NCBI GenBank assembly: GCA_946406095.1
Contig: CAMJJO010000077.1
Span: 1 to 8,024, forward strand
Direction of reading: 5' to 3'
DNA from: an uncultured Bacteroidales bacterium
Lineage (GTDB): Bacteria; Bacteroidota; Bacteroidia; Bacteroidales; UBA932
DNA: 8,024 bases
Shown: positions 1-7,612 of the stretch, one piece after another
Layout of the letters: each line of letters opens with the position of its first letter
Numbering within the stretch: position 1 is the first letter of the stretch
The notes under the pieces: model-generated
What the model saw: only the letters and a program-made list of their open reading frames with translations
What the model was told of the DNA's origin: nothing
Database searches by the model: none
Position numbers and translations under genes: made by a program

Positions 1-77
1 TGCTGGGGGAACTGTACCGCTGATACCCTCTCCCCGCCCCGTTTCTTCCAACTGCCTCTCAACCAGCTATTTACCAT

Positions 78-109
78 AAAGCCTCTGGTGTAAATGTACC
101 AGAGGCTTT
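78..109. terminator. Bidirectional hairpin terminator closing the operon
   Basis: A perfect 12-bp inverted repeat (AAAGCCTCTGGT, 8-base loop, ACCAGAGGCTTT) starts 61 bases downstream of the esterase stop codon. Because the arms begin with AAA and end with TTT, each strand yields a GC-rich stem followed by three U residues, so it could act in both directions. The U tract is short, so termination could be incomplete. Its position after the last gene of a tight minus-strand gene run supports the call. Two-way symmetry is often seen between convergent genes, but the 77 bases to its left are too few to identify a convergent neighbour. Confidence 0.8.
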
Positions 110-170
110 GACGTAAGTAATTAATAATCATCTGATTGGCGGAAACGCGGGGGCGGGTACAAGCCCAGGG

Positions 171-1241
171 CTAGCGTATCCCGTACTTCCGGAGGATCCT
201 GACCAGCGGTTTGCGGATGCTTTCGGCCCAGATGTGGTAGCCGAAATCGGAGGGGTGGATGCCGTCGCCGGTGGTTTCGTGATCGGGGGTGGCGGCGTTG
301 GAAGTCTTGATGTAGTATACATCCTTGTAGCGCTTCACCGCTATGGCCATGATGCTGTCTGCCACGGCCATCTTCTCGGTTTCCAGCTTATCCTTCGCGG
401 TGTCGAAGTTGCGGTTCTCGCGATAGATCGTGCGGATGAAAATCAGCGGTACGCCGGGATGGCTGGCCTGTATTCCTTCGATGAATCCAAGTGTGCGCTC
501 GCGAATCTCCCTGGGGGAGGGGTTTGAGAAGGTGTCGAAGAAGAAGGCGTCCGCCTCGGCATCCTTCAGCGCATTCAGGAACTGCGGCTGCATCTTGGCA
601 TCGCCGCTCACTCCCAGGCTGTTGAACTGGAAGCCGGTCATGCGGGTCAGGAAACCCGGCAGGGTGTTGCCTGCGCGGACGGATCCGTGCCCGTGGGTGA
701 AGCTGGAGCCGTACAGTACTATATTGTACCTGAAAGGCTTTTCGCCGGGCGTGAGTTCACATCCCTCCGGAACGCCGACCTGGGCGGATTTCACCACGGA
801 GAATGTGGGGAAGTACACCAGGCACTCCTTTATCCCCGGGGCCATGTTCTCTACCAGTTTGCATTCCTTGTATTCGTTGTTGCCGGATGGAACTGCCGCT
901 GCACCTGCCCATACCCATTTCCCGTCCTTCTTTATATAAAGGTCGAAGCCTCTTTCGCCGCGGTTGCCGCTGCGCCCGCCTTCCAGATTTGCGCGCATCC
1001 TGATGGTGGGTGCATCTGTGCGGAACGTCACGATGATGCCGCCCGACATGTTCAGCAGGTTGATGTCTTTCTCCACCCATCCGCCGTACTTGGTATAGTC
1101 CATACGCTTATACGGATCGGGGGTATTGGGGAATACTTTGCCGACAATTGTAAGGTCTGTGGCCTCGATGAACTTGAATCCCTGCGCTCCGGCAGGCAGA
1201 ACCGCCATCAGGGCGGCAAGAATGATAAGGATGCGTTTCAT
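171..1241 (-). CDS. Periplasmic SGNH/GDSL-type esterase with GxDLY N-terminal domain
   Basis: This 356-residue protein is probably a periplasmic carboxyl esterase, such as a deacylase of acylated sugars. Residues 1-19 form a type I signal peptide (MKR, hydrophobic core, AGA before Q20) with no lipobox cysteine. An N-terminal beta domain (about 25-165) contains the GFDLY motif (98-102) that gives the GxDLY family its name. The SGNH hydrolase domain follows (about 172-350). Block I is YGSSFTHG with S180 as predicted nucleophile and Ser in place of the GDS aspartate. Block II is SLGVSG with G210, block III is DTFSN with N240, and block V is DGIHP with D326 and H329. All four catalytic blocks are therefore present and the enzyme should be active. 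It is the last gene of the operon, 10 bases after the transporter. No Shine-Dalgarno sequence is visible; the start is set by the signal peptide. The family assignment is firm, but the substrate is unknown. Confidence 0.93.
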   Translation of the reverse strand: MKRILIILAALMAVLPAGAQGFKFIEATDLTIVGKVFPNTPDPYKRMDYTKYGGWVEKDINLLNMSGGIIVTFRTDAPTIRMRANLEGGRSGNRGERGFDLYIKKDGKWVWAGAAAVPSGNNEYKECKLVENMAPGIKECLVYFPTFSVVKSAQVGVPEGCELTPGEKPFRYNIVLYGSSFTHGHGSVRAGNTLPGFLTRMTGFQFNSLGVSGDAKMQPQFLNALKDAEADAFFFDTFSNPSPREIRERTLGFIEGIQASHPGVPLIFIRTIYRENRNFDTAKDKLETEKMAVADSIMAIAVKRYKDVYYIKTSNAATPDHETTGDGIHPSDFGYHIWAESIRKPLVRILRKYGIR

Positions 1242-1251
1242 GGTAACAGTA

Positions 1252-2100
1252 TTAAATGGAGCCGGCCATCAGCAGGGCGACGCCGGCCAGCATCAGCACC
1301 AGCACTCCGGCCTTCTGTGCGATGCGTTTTTCTTTGAACAGGGCTGCGCCCAGGGCGAAGGTGACAATGACCGAACTGCGGCGGATAAGAGAGATGACCG
1401 ACAGCATGGATCCATCCTCCTTGAGGGAGAAGAAATAAAGCATGTCGGCGGCGGTGATGAGGACTGCGATCAGCGCCAGGGTCCAATCCCATTTGAATGG
1501 CTCCCGTATGCCCCGGCTGCGGCGCAGCAATATGATCAGCGCCAGCATCAGGGTGATGTAGATGTTCGTCCAGCTCTGCACGAACAGGGGCTGCATTCCG
1601 GCCATTATGTGCTTGTCCCACAGCGCGCTGGCCACTCCGGAAAAGACCGAAAGCAGCAGCGCCCAGAATCCATTGTTGCCTTTGAAGGAGAAGCCTTCCC
1701 GTTCGCTGTTGACGCTGAGCAGCCACAGCGCCAGCAGCACTGCGGCCACCCCGAGCCACTGAACCCAGTTCAAGCGCTCCCCGAACAGCAATATGGAAAA
1801 GAGCACCACGAACATCGGGCGGGATGTCTTGAAGGTGCTGACGGTGGTTATGGGAAGAAGCTGGAGGGCAATCATCCCGCTGACCCAGGAAGTGGTGACC
1901 AGTACCGCCTTGAAAACAAGCCGGAGATGGTCTGCTCCGCTGCCCCAGCTGAGGAACGGGCTCACGAACAAGGCGCTCAGCGCAGTGGCCGCCAGAAGGA
2001 TCCAGTAGACGCCGTTCCGCTTCAAGGCTGCCTTCTTGGCGACGTCATAGACACCAAGGAACAGCGCGGAAGCCAATGCCATCCAGATCCACATGGTCAT
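1252..2100 (-). CDS. EamA/DMT-superfamily inner-membrane transporter
   Basis: This 282-residue protein is a ten-helix integral membrane carrier of the drug/metabolite transporter superfamily. Hydrophobic segments lie at about 3-20, 31-50, 64-82, 87-107, 112-130, 145-162, 173-192, 206-225, 233-255 and 262-280. The two EamA repeats are visible: TM4-TM5 with the FGERLNWVQWLG turn (about 106-117), and TM9-TM10 with the matching FKEKRIAQKAG turn (about 255-265). Family members move small molecules such as amino acids, sugars, nucleotide sugars or metabolites, inward or outward, so direction and substrate cannot be assigned. Its start overlaps the phosphoesterase stop (ATGA), which suggests translational coupling. 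An AAGGA on the mRNA (2104-2108) lies only 3 bases before this ATG but 9 bases before the Met at residue 3 (base 2094), so 2094 is a credible alternative start. A DMT carrier inside a SusCD operon suggests that it handles the released product. Confidence 0.93.
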   Translation of the reverse strand: MTMWIWMALASALFLGVYDVAKKAALKRNGVYWILLAATALSALFVSPFLSWGSGADHLRLVFKAVLVTTSWVSGMIALQLLPITTVSTFKTSRPMFVVLFSILLFGERLNWVQWLGVAAVLLALWLLSVNSEREGFSFKGNNGFWALLLSVFSGVASALWDKHIMAGMQPLFVQSWTNIYITLMLALIILLRRSRGIREPFKWDWTLALIAVLITAADMLYFFSLKEDGSMLSVISLIRRSSVIVTFALGAALFKEKRIAQKAGVLVLMLAGVALLMAGSI

Positions 2101-3515
2101 TCGTCCTTCAGTTTGAATTCGTGCGTCCAGCTCCGGCCGTCGGGGGCGGTAACCGTCATGGTCACGATGGAAGCTCCTTCCGATGGCTTGGCTGCAAAGT
2201 AGTGGATGTTCTTGCGAGGACGCTTATACTTGGGTATGGGCTTGTCGCCGAACTTTGTTTCGATCTGCTCGATGTAGATGGGGGCGACGTCCTTCACCAT
2301 CTCCGCCTTCCCCATGTCCACTCCATCCTGGCTCCAGCAGACGGTCCAGTTCTCGTCGTAATCCCACACGTCGGCAATGCAGTATGCGGGATTGTAGCGG
2401 CTCTGGCCTTTTTCGATGAATTCCACCTGGAAGTCGTCCGGATAGTCCACGTTGTGCCAGTACCAGCTCAACTTCCCATCCACGGAATCGAACACCTTGT
2501 AGCCGCGGGGAGTGCCATCGTTGCACCAGGTGGTTTCCCACCATGCTCCGCAGATGGCGGCAGGATTGTGCTCGCGGATTTCAGGAGTGTAGATATGGTT
2601 GTTGCTGATGTGGGTGTGGCCGGAGATGAAATCTACTTTATAACCATCCAGCAGCGAGAGCATCTCCCTTCCATTGACTATCCACTCATTCTTGAACCAA
2701 CGGTAGGTGGGGCTGTGCTGGGCTATGAAGATATGCGTTCCCTTGGGGATATACTTCAGCAGCCCGCGCATGAAATCCATGGTCCAGTCCGGGTATCCTT
2801 CATTGTATTTGCCGGAGAGAACGGGATCATCCACCTCGCCTCGGAAGCGGATATTGTTGAGGCCGATTACCAGGTCTCCGCCGAGCCAGAACGCCCAGTC
2901 GGTGGGGCCGAAAAAGTCCTCGTAGGTCTTCTGGGCCGCCCTTCCGCCGATGTTCTGGATGAAGTCGTGGTTGCCTATCACGTTATAAAAGGGGACACCG
3001 GTCTTGGCGATGGCCTTTTTGTAGGGCTCGAACATGTTCAATTCGTTCCAAGCGGCATCGCCCAGGGCGACCACAACGGTGTTGCGGAGCGAATCGTGAG
3101 CCTGCGCCTGAGCTGTCAGGTCTTGCAGCGGAGCCTTGCAGAACTTTTTCAGATGCCGCTCGTGCTTCATCTGCGGGTCCGAAACGGCGAGGATGGTGAA
3201 ATCCTTGCCGTCCCGTGTCCTGTTCAGTTGGAAGGAGTATCTTTTCGCCTCCGTAAGCGCTTGATAGAACTGAGGGGCTCCGGTGCTGAAGTCGGGCTGA
3301 TAACCCGAAGGGCTCACGATATATACGAAACGGGCATCATCGGCCACGTCCAGCTTGAACTTGCCGTTCCTGCCCGTGGTGGTGAAACTGGCTCCGTCGG
3401 TCACGATAACCCCCGAAAGGGCTTCTTTGCCGCAGACCACCTTCCCACTCACTCTGCGAGCCTCTGCAACAAGGCAAAGGCTCGCGGTGAGTAAAAGGAT
3501 AAAGAGTTTTTTCAT
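2097..3515 (-). CDS. Periplasmic calcineurin-like metallophosphoesterase, three-domain Bacteroidota type
   Basis: This 472-residue exported phosphoesterase is predicted to hydrolyse a phosphomonoester or phosphodiester using two metal ions. Residues 1-19 are a type I signal peptide (AEA before R20). An N-terminal beta-sandwich (about 22-98) resembles the carboxypeptidase-regulatory-like Metallophos_N fold. The catalytic domain (about 106-305) has the calcineurin ligands in order: DPQ (D113, Q115 where many enzymes have DxH), GD (D153), GNHD (N182, H183), QHSP (H267) and GHTH (H300, H302). A C-terminal beta domain (about 320-470, ending near TAPDGRSW) matches the usual Metallophos_C layout, and the length is normal for this architecture. 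It starts 7 bases after the upstream lipoprotein and overlaps the transporter gene by 4 bases. No Shine-Dalgarno sequence is seen; the start is supported by the signal peptide. The family is secure, but the substrate (glycan phosphate, phosphodiester or nucleotide) is open. Confidence 0.94.
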   Translation of the reverse strand: MKKLFILLLTASLCLVAEARRVSGKVVCGKEALSGVIVTDGASFTTTGRNGKFKLDVADDARFVYIVSPSGYQPDFSTGAPQFYQALTEAKRYSFQLNRTRDGKDFTILAVSDPQMKHERHLKKFCKAPLQDLTAQAQAHDSLRNTVVVALGDAAWNELNMFEPYKKAIAKTGVPFYNVIGNHDFIQNIGGRAAQKTYEDFFGPTDWAFWLGGDLVIGLNNIRFRGEVDDPVLSGKYNEGYPDWTMDFMRGLLKYIPKGTHIFIAQHSPTYRWFKNEWIVNGREMLSLLDGYKVDFISGHTHISNNHIYTPEIREHNPAAICGAWWETTWCNDGTPRGYKVFDSVDGKLSWYWHNVDYPDDFQVEFIEKGQSRYNPAYCIADVWDYDENWTVCWSQDGVDMGKAEMVKDVAPIYIEQIETKFGDKPIPKYKRPRKNIHYFAAKPSEGASIVTMTVTAPDGRSWTHEFKLKDE

Positions 3516-3522
3516 TCAGGAA

Positions 3523-5739
3523 TTACTTCGTCACAATCTTGATGTTGTCCAGATACCAGCGGTTCTGGCCGCGGGTATTGCTGACATAAGGATCGGAATT
3601 GGTAGGACGCAGGGTAATCCTGGTTTCGGCCGTTGCCCCGTTGATGGTAACCGAGGCGTGCTGCCACTCAAGTTTGGTCTGATCCTCTGCGGTGGGCTGG
3701 GCGGAAGTGAGCTCGGTGCTCTCTCCACCGGACACGGCTGCGGTAAGTGTCATGATATCCGGCTTTGAGCCGCCGGTCATGCACCAGCACCAGTCGAAGG
3801 TGAGTTCCACGTTTGCTGCTGATGTAAGAGCCGTGAGTGCAGGAAGGATAAGACCGGAGCTGTAGTCGGATTTGCCGAACTTGAGATAGTTCTTCTGCAG
3901 GTAGAGGGTACGGCCGTTGCCGCTGTCGGGCTCGGCTGTGCTCCACTCCAGGCCCTTACCACCCCATATGAAGCCGTAGCCCTTGGTCTGAAGGTCGGCC
4001 AGGATGGGCTGAAGCGCTGCGGTCGTAAAGATGTTCGGCGAGGAACCAACGGAGTTGTTGGTAACATCGTCGGGAGCATTTGCTGCCGTGGCGTAAGGCT
4101 CGAGCCACTCGAAATCCTCTTCGAAGACAACGGTTCCGGCAGGGATTCCGCCGCCACCGCCGCCTTCGGGGGCGTTGGTAACCTCGAAGACAGGACCGGC
4201 ATCTTCACCATCGTCACCGTTATCGGCAATACGGCAGGTACCTCCGTTCGGAGCTGCGAGGGGACCCTTGTCGTTTGCCTGGGCGTTGGCGACGCAGCGC
4301 ATCCTGAACTTGGGTTCGCGGCAAGGAGCTGCGAGAGTCCAGTTGCACTCGACGGCCACATTGGCTGTAGGCTCGATGAAGTTGTAACTTGCATTCGTGC
4401 CGGATTCAGTCTCGGTCGAAATAGGATATTCTTCGGCAGGCTTCCAGTCTTTTCCGTCGAAGTACTCGAGCATCCAGTATCTCTGTCCGGTAGCGGAAAC
4501 GCGGGTGAGGAACTTGATGTGCAGATTGGTTCCTGCAGGATATTCGTAGTTGTCGGTAGCGGAGAACTGCCAGTAATCGCCGGGCCATGCGCCGGTTACG
4601 TAAGGATGTCCGGTGCCGCCGATTATACGGGATGCCTTGTTAGCGGTGTCGATGCCTGTCTTGTCGATCTGCCAGTACTCGATCTTACCGTTGCCCTCTA
4701 CATTGGAAGGAACATAAAGCCCGCCGAAGCCTTCAGTGGCATCGAATTTGCCGGCGGTTCCGCCGAAGAATTCCTGATATGCAGTCATGGTGGTAGCCGT
4801 GAAGCGCCACTTGGCGTACAGGAGTTTGTCCGGTCTGGGCACCACTGCAGGACCATTGTCCTTTACGGCGGTAGTCAGGATTCCGAACATCTTGGCTCCG
4901 AGCAGTCCACTGATGTAGCCGGTCAGGTCTACCTTGTTGCCGTTGAGGCCGGAGATGCTCAGTTCTGCAGGGCAGTCGACCTGTTTGACGGAGTATTCCA
5001 CTTCGTCGACGGTAACCAGGAGGTTGCCACCGGAGACCACGCCGGAGACGGTAACATAATCCGTGGCAGAGGCCGTGTACGTGGCAATGACTTCATTCAG
5101 GTTGATGGGAGTAGGATAAGTGTAGGTGCCGGAAGACTTGACGGTGACTTCATCGGCGGGAGAGCCCTTGACAGCCTTGACTGAAACCACGTCTCCAACT
5201 TTCACACTCTCGGTGGACTGGATGTAGACATTGGTGGTTCCGCTGTTTAGAACGAAACCTGTGGAAGTGACAGCCACAACCGTGGCCTCATCAAGGATGA
5301 ATGCCTTTCCGTCTGCAAGCTCGGCGACTTTATCGAGAGTCAGATGTTGTGCGTTGCGGTAGGCATCTCCTTCCTGGCTCACGAAGATGAGCAGGCGGCT
5401 GGCCAGGGTGTTGCCGGAGATGATGAGCGTATCCTTGCGGGGCTCCAGCATTCCCTGGGAATCGGTATTGTTCGCTGCCGTGACCGTCACGGTCGTCACA
5501 CCGTTGCCGGTGCTGGGATCGACGGTGATCCATTCGGGGGCTGTGGTATGCCAGTCGCCGTCTGAATATACGGTTACCGTCTGCGCCGCAGGGTTGCTGG
5601 CAGAGAAGTTCATCAATGTCACATCGCCCAGCACGGCCTTGGCAACGCTGGAAGTAGGCTCCTGCTCACAGGAGACCATGGCGCTTCCAAGCACGGCCGC
5701 AATGGCGGCGACTCTTATTATGCTATATAATCTTTTCAT
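3523..5739 (-). CDS. Multidomain surface lipoprotein with BACON domain, probable SusE/F-position ligand-binding protein
   Basis: This 738-residue predicted lipoprotein has no enzyme motif I recognise. The signal peptide ends in a lipobox (MVSC, lipidated C24) followed by acidic residues (EQE), compatible with surface export. Residues about 38-124 form a BACON domain: DWHTTAPEW, then DPSTGNG, then a closing strand ending FVSQEG. Residues about 130-292 read as two small beta-barrel or OB-like units (for example VLNSGTTNVYIQS, then VGDVVSVKAVKG); this is an inference from strand pattern. Residues about 303-522 form a Trp/Tyr-rich beta-sandwich with several Cys (465, 473, 482, 502). A six-glycine linker (526-531, bases 4147-4164) leads to a second jelly-roll-like domain (about 536-738) ending in WYLDNIKIV, a pattern common in carbohydrate-binding sandwiches. 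It sits directly after susD, where accessory binding lipoproteins are normally encoded, with 6 bases between. A binding role is inferred. Confidence 0.85.
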   Translation of the reverse strand: MKRLYSIIRVAAIAAVLGSAMVSCEQEPTSSVAKAVLGDVTLMNFSASNPAAQTVTVYSDGDWHTTAPEWITVDPSTGNGVTTVTVTAANNTDSQGMLEPRKDTLIISGNTLASRLLIFVSQEGDAYRNAQHLTLDKVAELADGKAFILDEATVVAVTSTGFVLNSGTTNVYIQSTESVKVGDVVSVKAVKGSPADEVTVKSSGTYTYPTPINLNEVIATYTASATDYVTVSGVVSGGNLLVTVDEVEYSVKQVDCPAELSISGLNGNKVDLTGYISGLLGAKMFGILTTAVKDNGPAVVPRPDKLLYAKWRFTATTMTAYQEFFGGTAGKFDATEGFGGLYVPSNVEGNGKIEYWQIDKTGIDTANKASRIIGGTGHPYVTGAWPGDYWQFSATDNYEYPAGTNLHIKFLTRVSATGQRYWMLEYFDGKDWKPAEEYPISTETESGTNASYNFIEPTANVAVECNWTLAAPCREPKFRMRCVANAQANDKGPLAAPNGGTCRIADNGDDGEDAGPVFEVTNAPEGGGGGGIPAGTVVFEEDFEWLEPYATAANAPDDVTNNSVGSSPNIFTTAALQPILADLQTKGYGFIWGGKGLEWSTAEPDSGNGRTLYLQKNYLKFGKSDYSSGLILPALTALTSAANVELTFDWCWCMTGGSKPDIMTLTAAVSGGESTELTSAQPTAEDQTKLEWQHASVTINGATAETRITLRPTNSDPYVSNTRGQNRWYLDNIKIVTK

Positions 5740-5745
5740 AATCTG

Positions 5746-7596
5746 CTACCAGTTAGGATTCTGTTTGAGATTTGTGTTGAGCTGGAGATCCTTCTCGTTG
5801 AGAGGATAGAAGTAGTGCTTGCTCTCATCGAAGGAGTGAGGAACGGTGCGGAGTATGTCACGCACACCTGCGGTGGCATCGTTACCCGTGTTGGGATCCA
5901 CCAGATAGAACATCTCGTCGGTTGCGGTTTCGTTCGCCACGGCGGGATCATGTATCTGGTAACGGACGCCGGTCGCGGCGGATGTGCCTACATAGAAGGT
6001 GTACTTGCTGTCGTCGCCGAAATCATAGGCGCCGGGTCCGGGGATATACATGCCCCAGTAAGGCTGATTAAGGCAATATCCGGCCTTCCAGCGGATCAGG
6101 TCGAAGTAGCGGCCGTAACCTTCCTGGAAGAGCTCGATGGCACGCTCGCGGCGGATTTCGAGTATGACACCCTTGTTGGAACCGGTGACGTTGGTATATC
6201 CGAACTGTGCGGATCCCAGATAGCTGTTGTCCGGGTTCGCATTGGCTGCATCCTTGTTCAGGTCGGGCATGCCGACGCGCTTGCGGATGAGGTTGACGGA
6301 GATATCCAGGTCGTCCTGGGTGAGGGTTCCGAGTTCGGCCTTCGCCTCTGCGTAGTTGAGTAGTGCTTCTGCATAGCGGAATACCGGCATGTCGTTGAAG
6401 CAGTTGTCTGTGGAATACGGCTTGGTGTCGTATGCAGGGATGTACTTTATAGTCTGATAGCCGGACTGACAGTAGGCGAATTCGGGGCCGTCCTTGCTGG
6501 TGCCGGGCTTCTTCCAGCTGTAGCCGGGAGTGCGTATGGTCTGTGCAAGACGGGGATCGCGGCCTGCCACCTCATCGGCGAAGGCCATTACGTTCCAGCC
6601 GGGCTTGTCGGTGAAACGGGTTCCGTCGGCCATAAGGTACATATCTACCATTTTCTTGGTCATGCCGTAGCGGGCAGAGGTCTGGTTGGTGATGTCACGC
6701 CCAAGGTCATGCTTGATCTTCAGGTCGCGGTCGAAGTTGATCGCAAGGATTATCTCATCAGTGTTGGCATTGTCCGAGTTGAACAGTGCGAGATAGTCGC
6801 TGTTGGGCTTTCCGGTGGAGAAGAGTTTGTATGCCTTGGAATCTATCAGCTGCTTTGCAGCATCGGCTGCCAGGCCGAGATAATAGTCTGCATCATGGGT
6901 GCTCCCGTCAGCTGCAGTATAGGAATTATCGAACGGCGCAGGGGAGCTGTGGTACTTGCGGAAGGTTCCTTCGAAGAGGCAGAACTGAGCCTTCAGGAAC
7001 ATGGCGGTGTACTTGTTCACCCTGTATGCGGTCTGCGGTGCCTTGGCCTTGCCGGGCAGGTCTTCGATTGCGCAGTCGATATCCTCTATGATGTGCTTCA
7101 GCACCTCCTCGCGGGTGTCGCGGGGAGCATAGAGGTCTTCGTCGTCAGAACCGATTTCATGGTCGATCCACGGAACGTCGCCGAACTTGCGTATCATGTC
7201 GGCATAGTAGTATGCGCGCCAGAACCTCGTAAGTGCGGTGTATTCCTTCACTGCCGCTGCATCGTCGCAATGGTCGATGTTGGCAAGCAGGGTATTCATC
7301 TTGCGGAGGTTGGTGAAAGACCATCCGCCGCCGGATGTGGGAACGGTGCGATCGGCACCGCCACGGATGAGGTTCGAAGGATTCATCTTCACGAATACGT
7401 CGCTTTCGACTGCGAAAGGCTCTTTATCGAGAAGGTTGTTGTAGAAGGTATTGGAGAAGAGCTGAAGGTCTTCTGCCCTTGTGAAATATGCATCCGGTGT
7501 CAGCTGAGACTCGGGAGTGAGCGACAGCACGTCTTCGAGATTGCAGGAAACAACTGCGAAAGATGCAAGAATAAGGGATATTATAGTCTTTTTCAT
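5746..7596 (-). CDS. susD: SusD/RagB-family outer-membrane nutrient-binding lipoprotein
   Basis: This 616-residue surface lipoprotein is the ligand-capturing lid of a SusC/SusD transporter. The signal peptide ends in lipobox VVSC (C18), followed by NLED, an acidic stretch that fits surface export in Bacteroidota. SusD hallmarks run the length of the protein: the N-terminal segment with TPDAYFT (33-39); the TPR-type helix TRFWRAYYYADMIRKFGDVP (123-142); the FRYAEALLNYAEAKAELG helix (406-423); the IRRERAIELFQEGYGRYFDLIRW stretch (481-503); and the C-terminal YPLNEKDLQLN (597-607) ending NPNW. Length is typical to slightly long. The start is fixed by the signal peptide and by a strong AAAGGAGG ribosome-binding site. 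The susC-like gene lies 14 bases upstream, so the pair is made together. The symbol denotes the family, not starch specificity: the ligand is not deducible, and sequence outside the helical core varies widely between SusD proteins. Confidence 0.97.
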   Translation of the reverse strand: MKKTIISLILASFAVVSCNLEDVLSLTPESQLTPDAYFTRAEDLQLFSNTFYNNLLDKEPFAVESDVFVKMNPSNLIRGGADRTVPTSGGGWSFTNLRKMNTLLANIDHCDDAAAVKEYTALTRFWRAYYYADMIRKFGDVPWIDHEIGSDDEDLYAPRDTREEVLKHIIEDIDCAIEDLPGKAKAPQTAYRVNKYTAMFLKAQFCLFEGTFRKYHSSPAPFDNSYTAADGSTHDADYYLGLAADAAKQLIDSKAYKLFSTGKPNSDYLALFNSDNANTDEIILAINFDRDLKIKHDLGRDITNQTSARYGMTKKMVDMYLMADGTRFTDKPGWNVMAFADEVAGRDPRLAQTIRTPGYSWKKPGTSKDGPEFAYCQSGYQTIKYIPAYDTKPYSTDNCFNDMPVFRYAEALLNYAEAKAELGTLTQDDLDISVNLIRKRVGMPDLNKDAANANPDNSYLGSAQFGYTNVTGSNKGVILEIRRERAIELFQEGYGRYFDLIRWKAGYCLNQPYWGMYIPGPGAYDFGDDSKYTFYVGTSAATGVRYQIHDPAVANETATDEMFYLVDPNTGNDATAGVRDILRTVPHSFDESKHYFYPLNEKDLQLNTNLKQNPNW

Positions 7597-7604
7597 AATC
7601 GTAG

Positions 7605-7612
7605 CCTCCTTT
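7605..7612 (-). promoter_or_regulatory. Strong Shine-Dalgarno site of the susD-like gene
   Basis: The minus strand reads AAAGGAGG followed by 8 bases and the ATG of the SusD gene. This is a near-perfect anti-16S match at a normal spacing. The site overlaps the stop codon of the upstream SusC gene, so a ribosome ending there would sit on it. None of the other four internal starts has a comparable site; only the transporter has a partial AAGGA. It supports 7596 as the start and suggests susD is translated at a high, independently set rate. Confidence 0.8.

Noticed and set aside
1..170. Possible in-frame readthrough of the esterase TAG: the frame stays open for 56 codons to the left edge
   Set aside because: The would-be product crosses the terminator hairpin, is rich in Trp and Arg with no recognisable motif, and the SGNH domain is already complete at the TAG. 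A run of this length without a stop is not rare at this GC content.
162..172. Short palindrome AGCCCAGGGCT at the esterase stop codon
   Set aside because: The arms are separated by a single base, so it cannot form a stable hairpin; the clear terminator lies further on.
1126..2202. Plus-strand open frame of 358 codons opposite the transporter
   Set aside because: Its translation is rich in Gln, His, Glu and Pro in low-complexity fashion, as expected from the complement of hydrophobic Leu/Ala/Val codons in a membrane protein.
2076..3494. Long open frame on the plus strand, 472 codons, opposite the phosphoesterase
   Set aside because: It mirrors a gene with clear catalytic motifs. Its translation has no recognisable domain, and GC-rich Bacteroidota genes often leave an antisense frame open.
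4147..4164. GGC-rich run that could be read as a simple-sequence repeat
   Set aside because: It encodes a hexaglycine interdomain linker with mixed glycine codons (GGC, GGT, GGA), so it is a protein feature rather than a slippage-prone tract.
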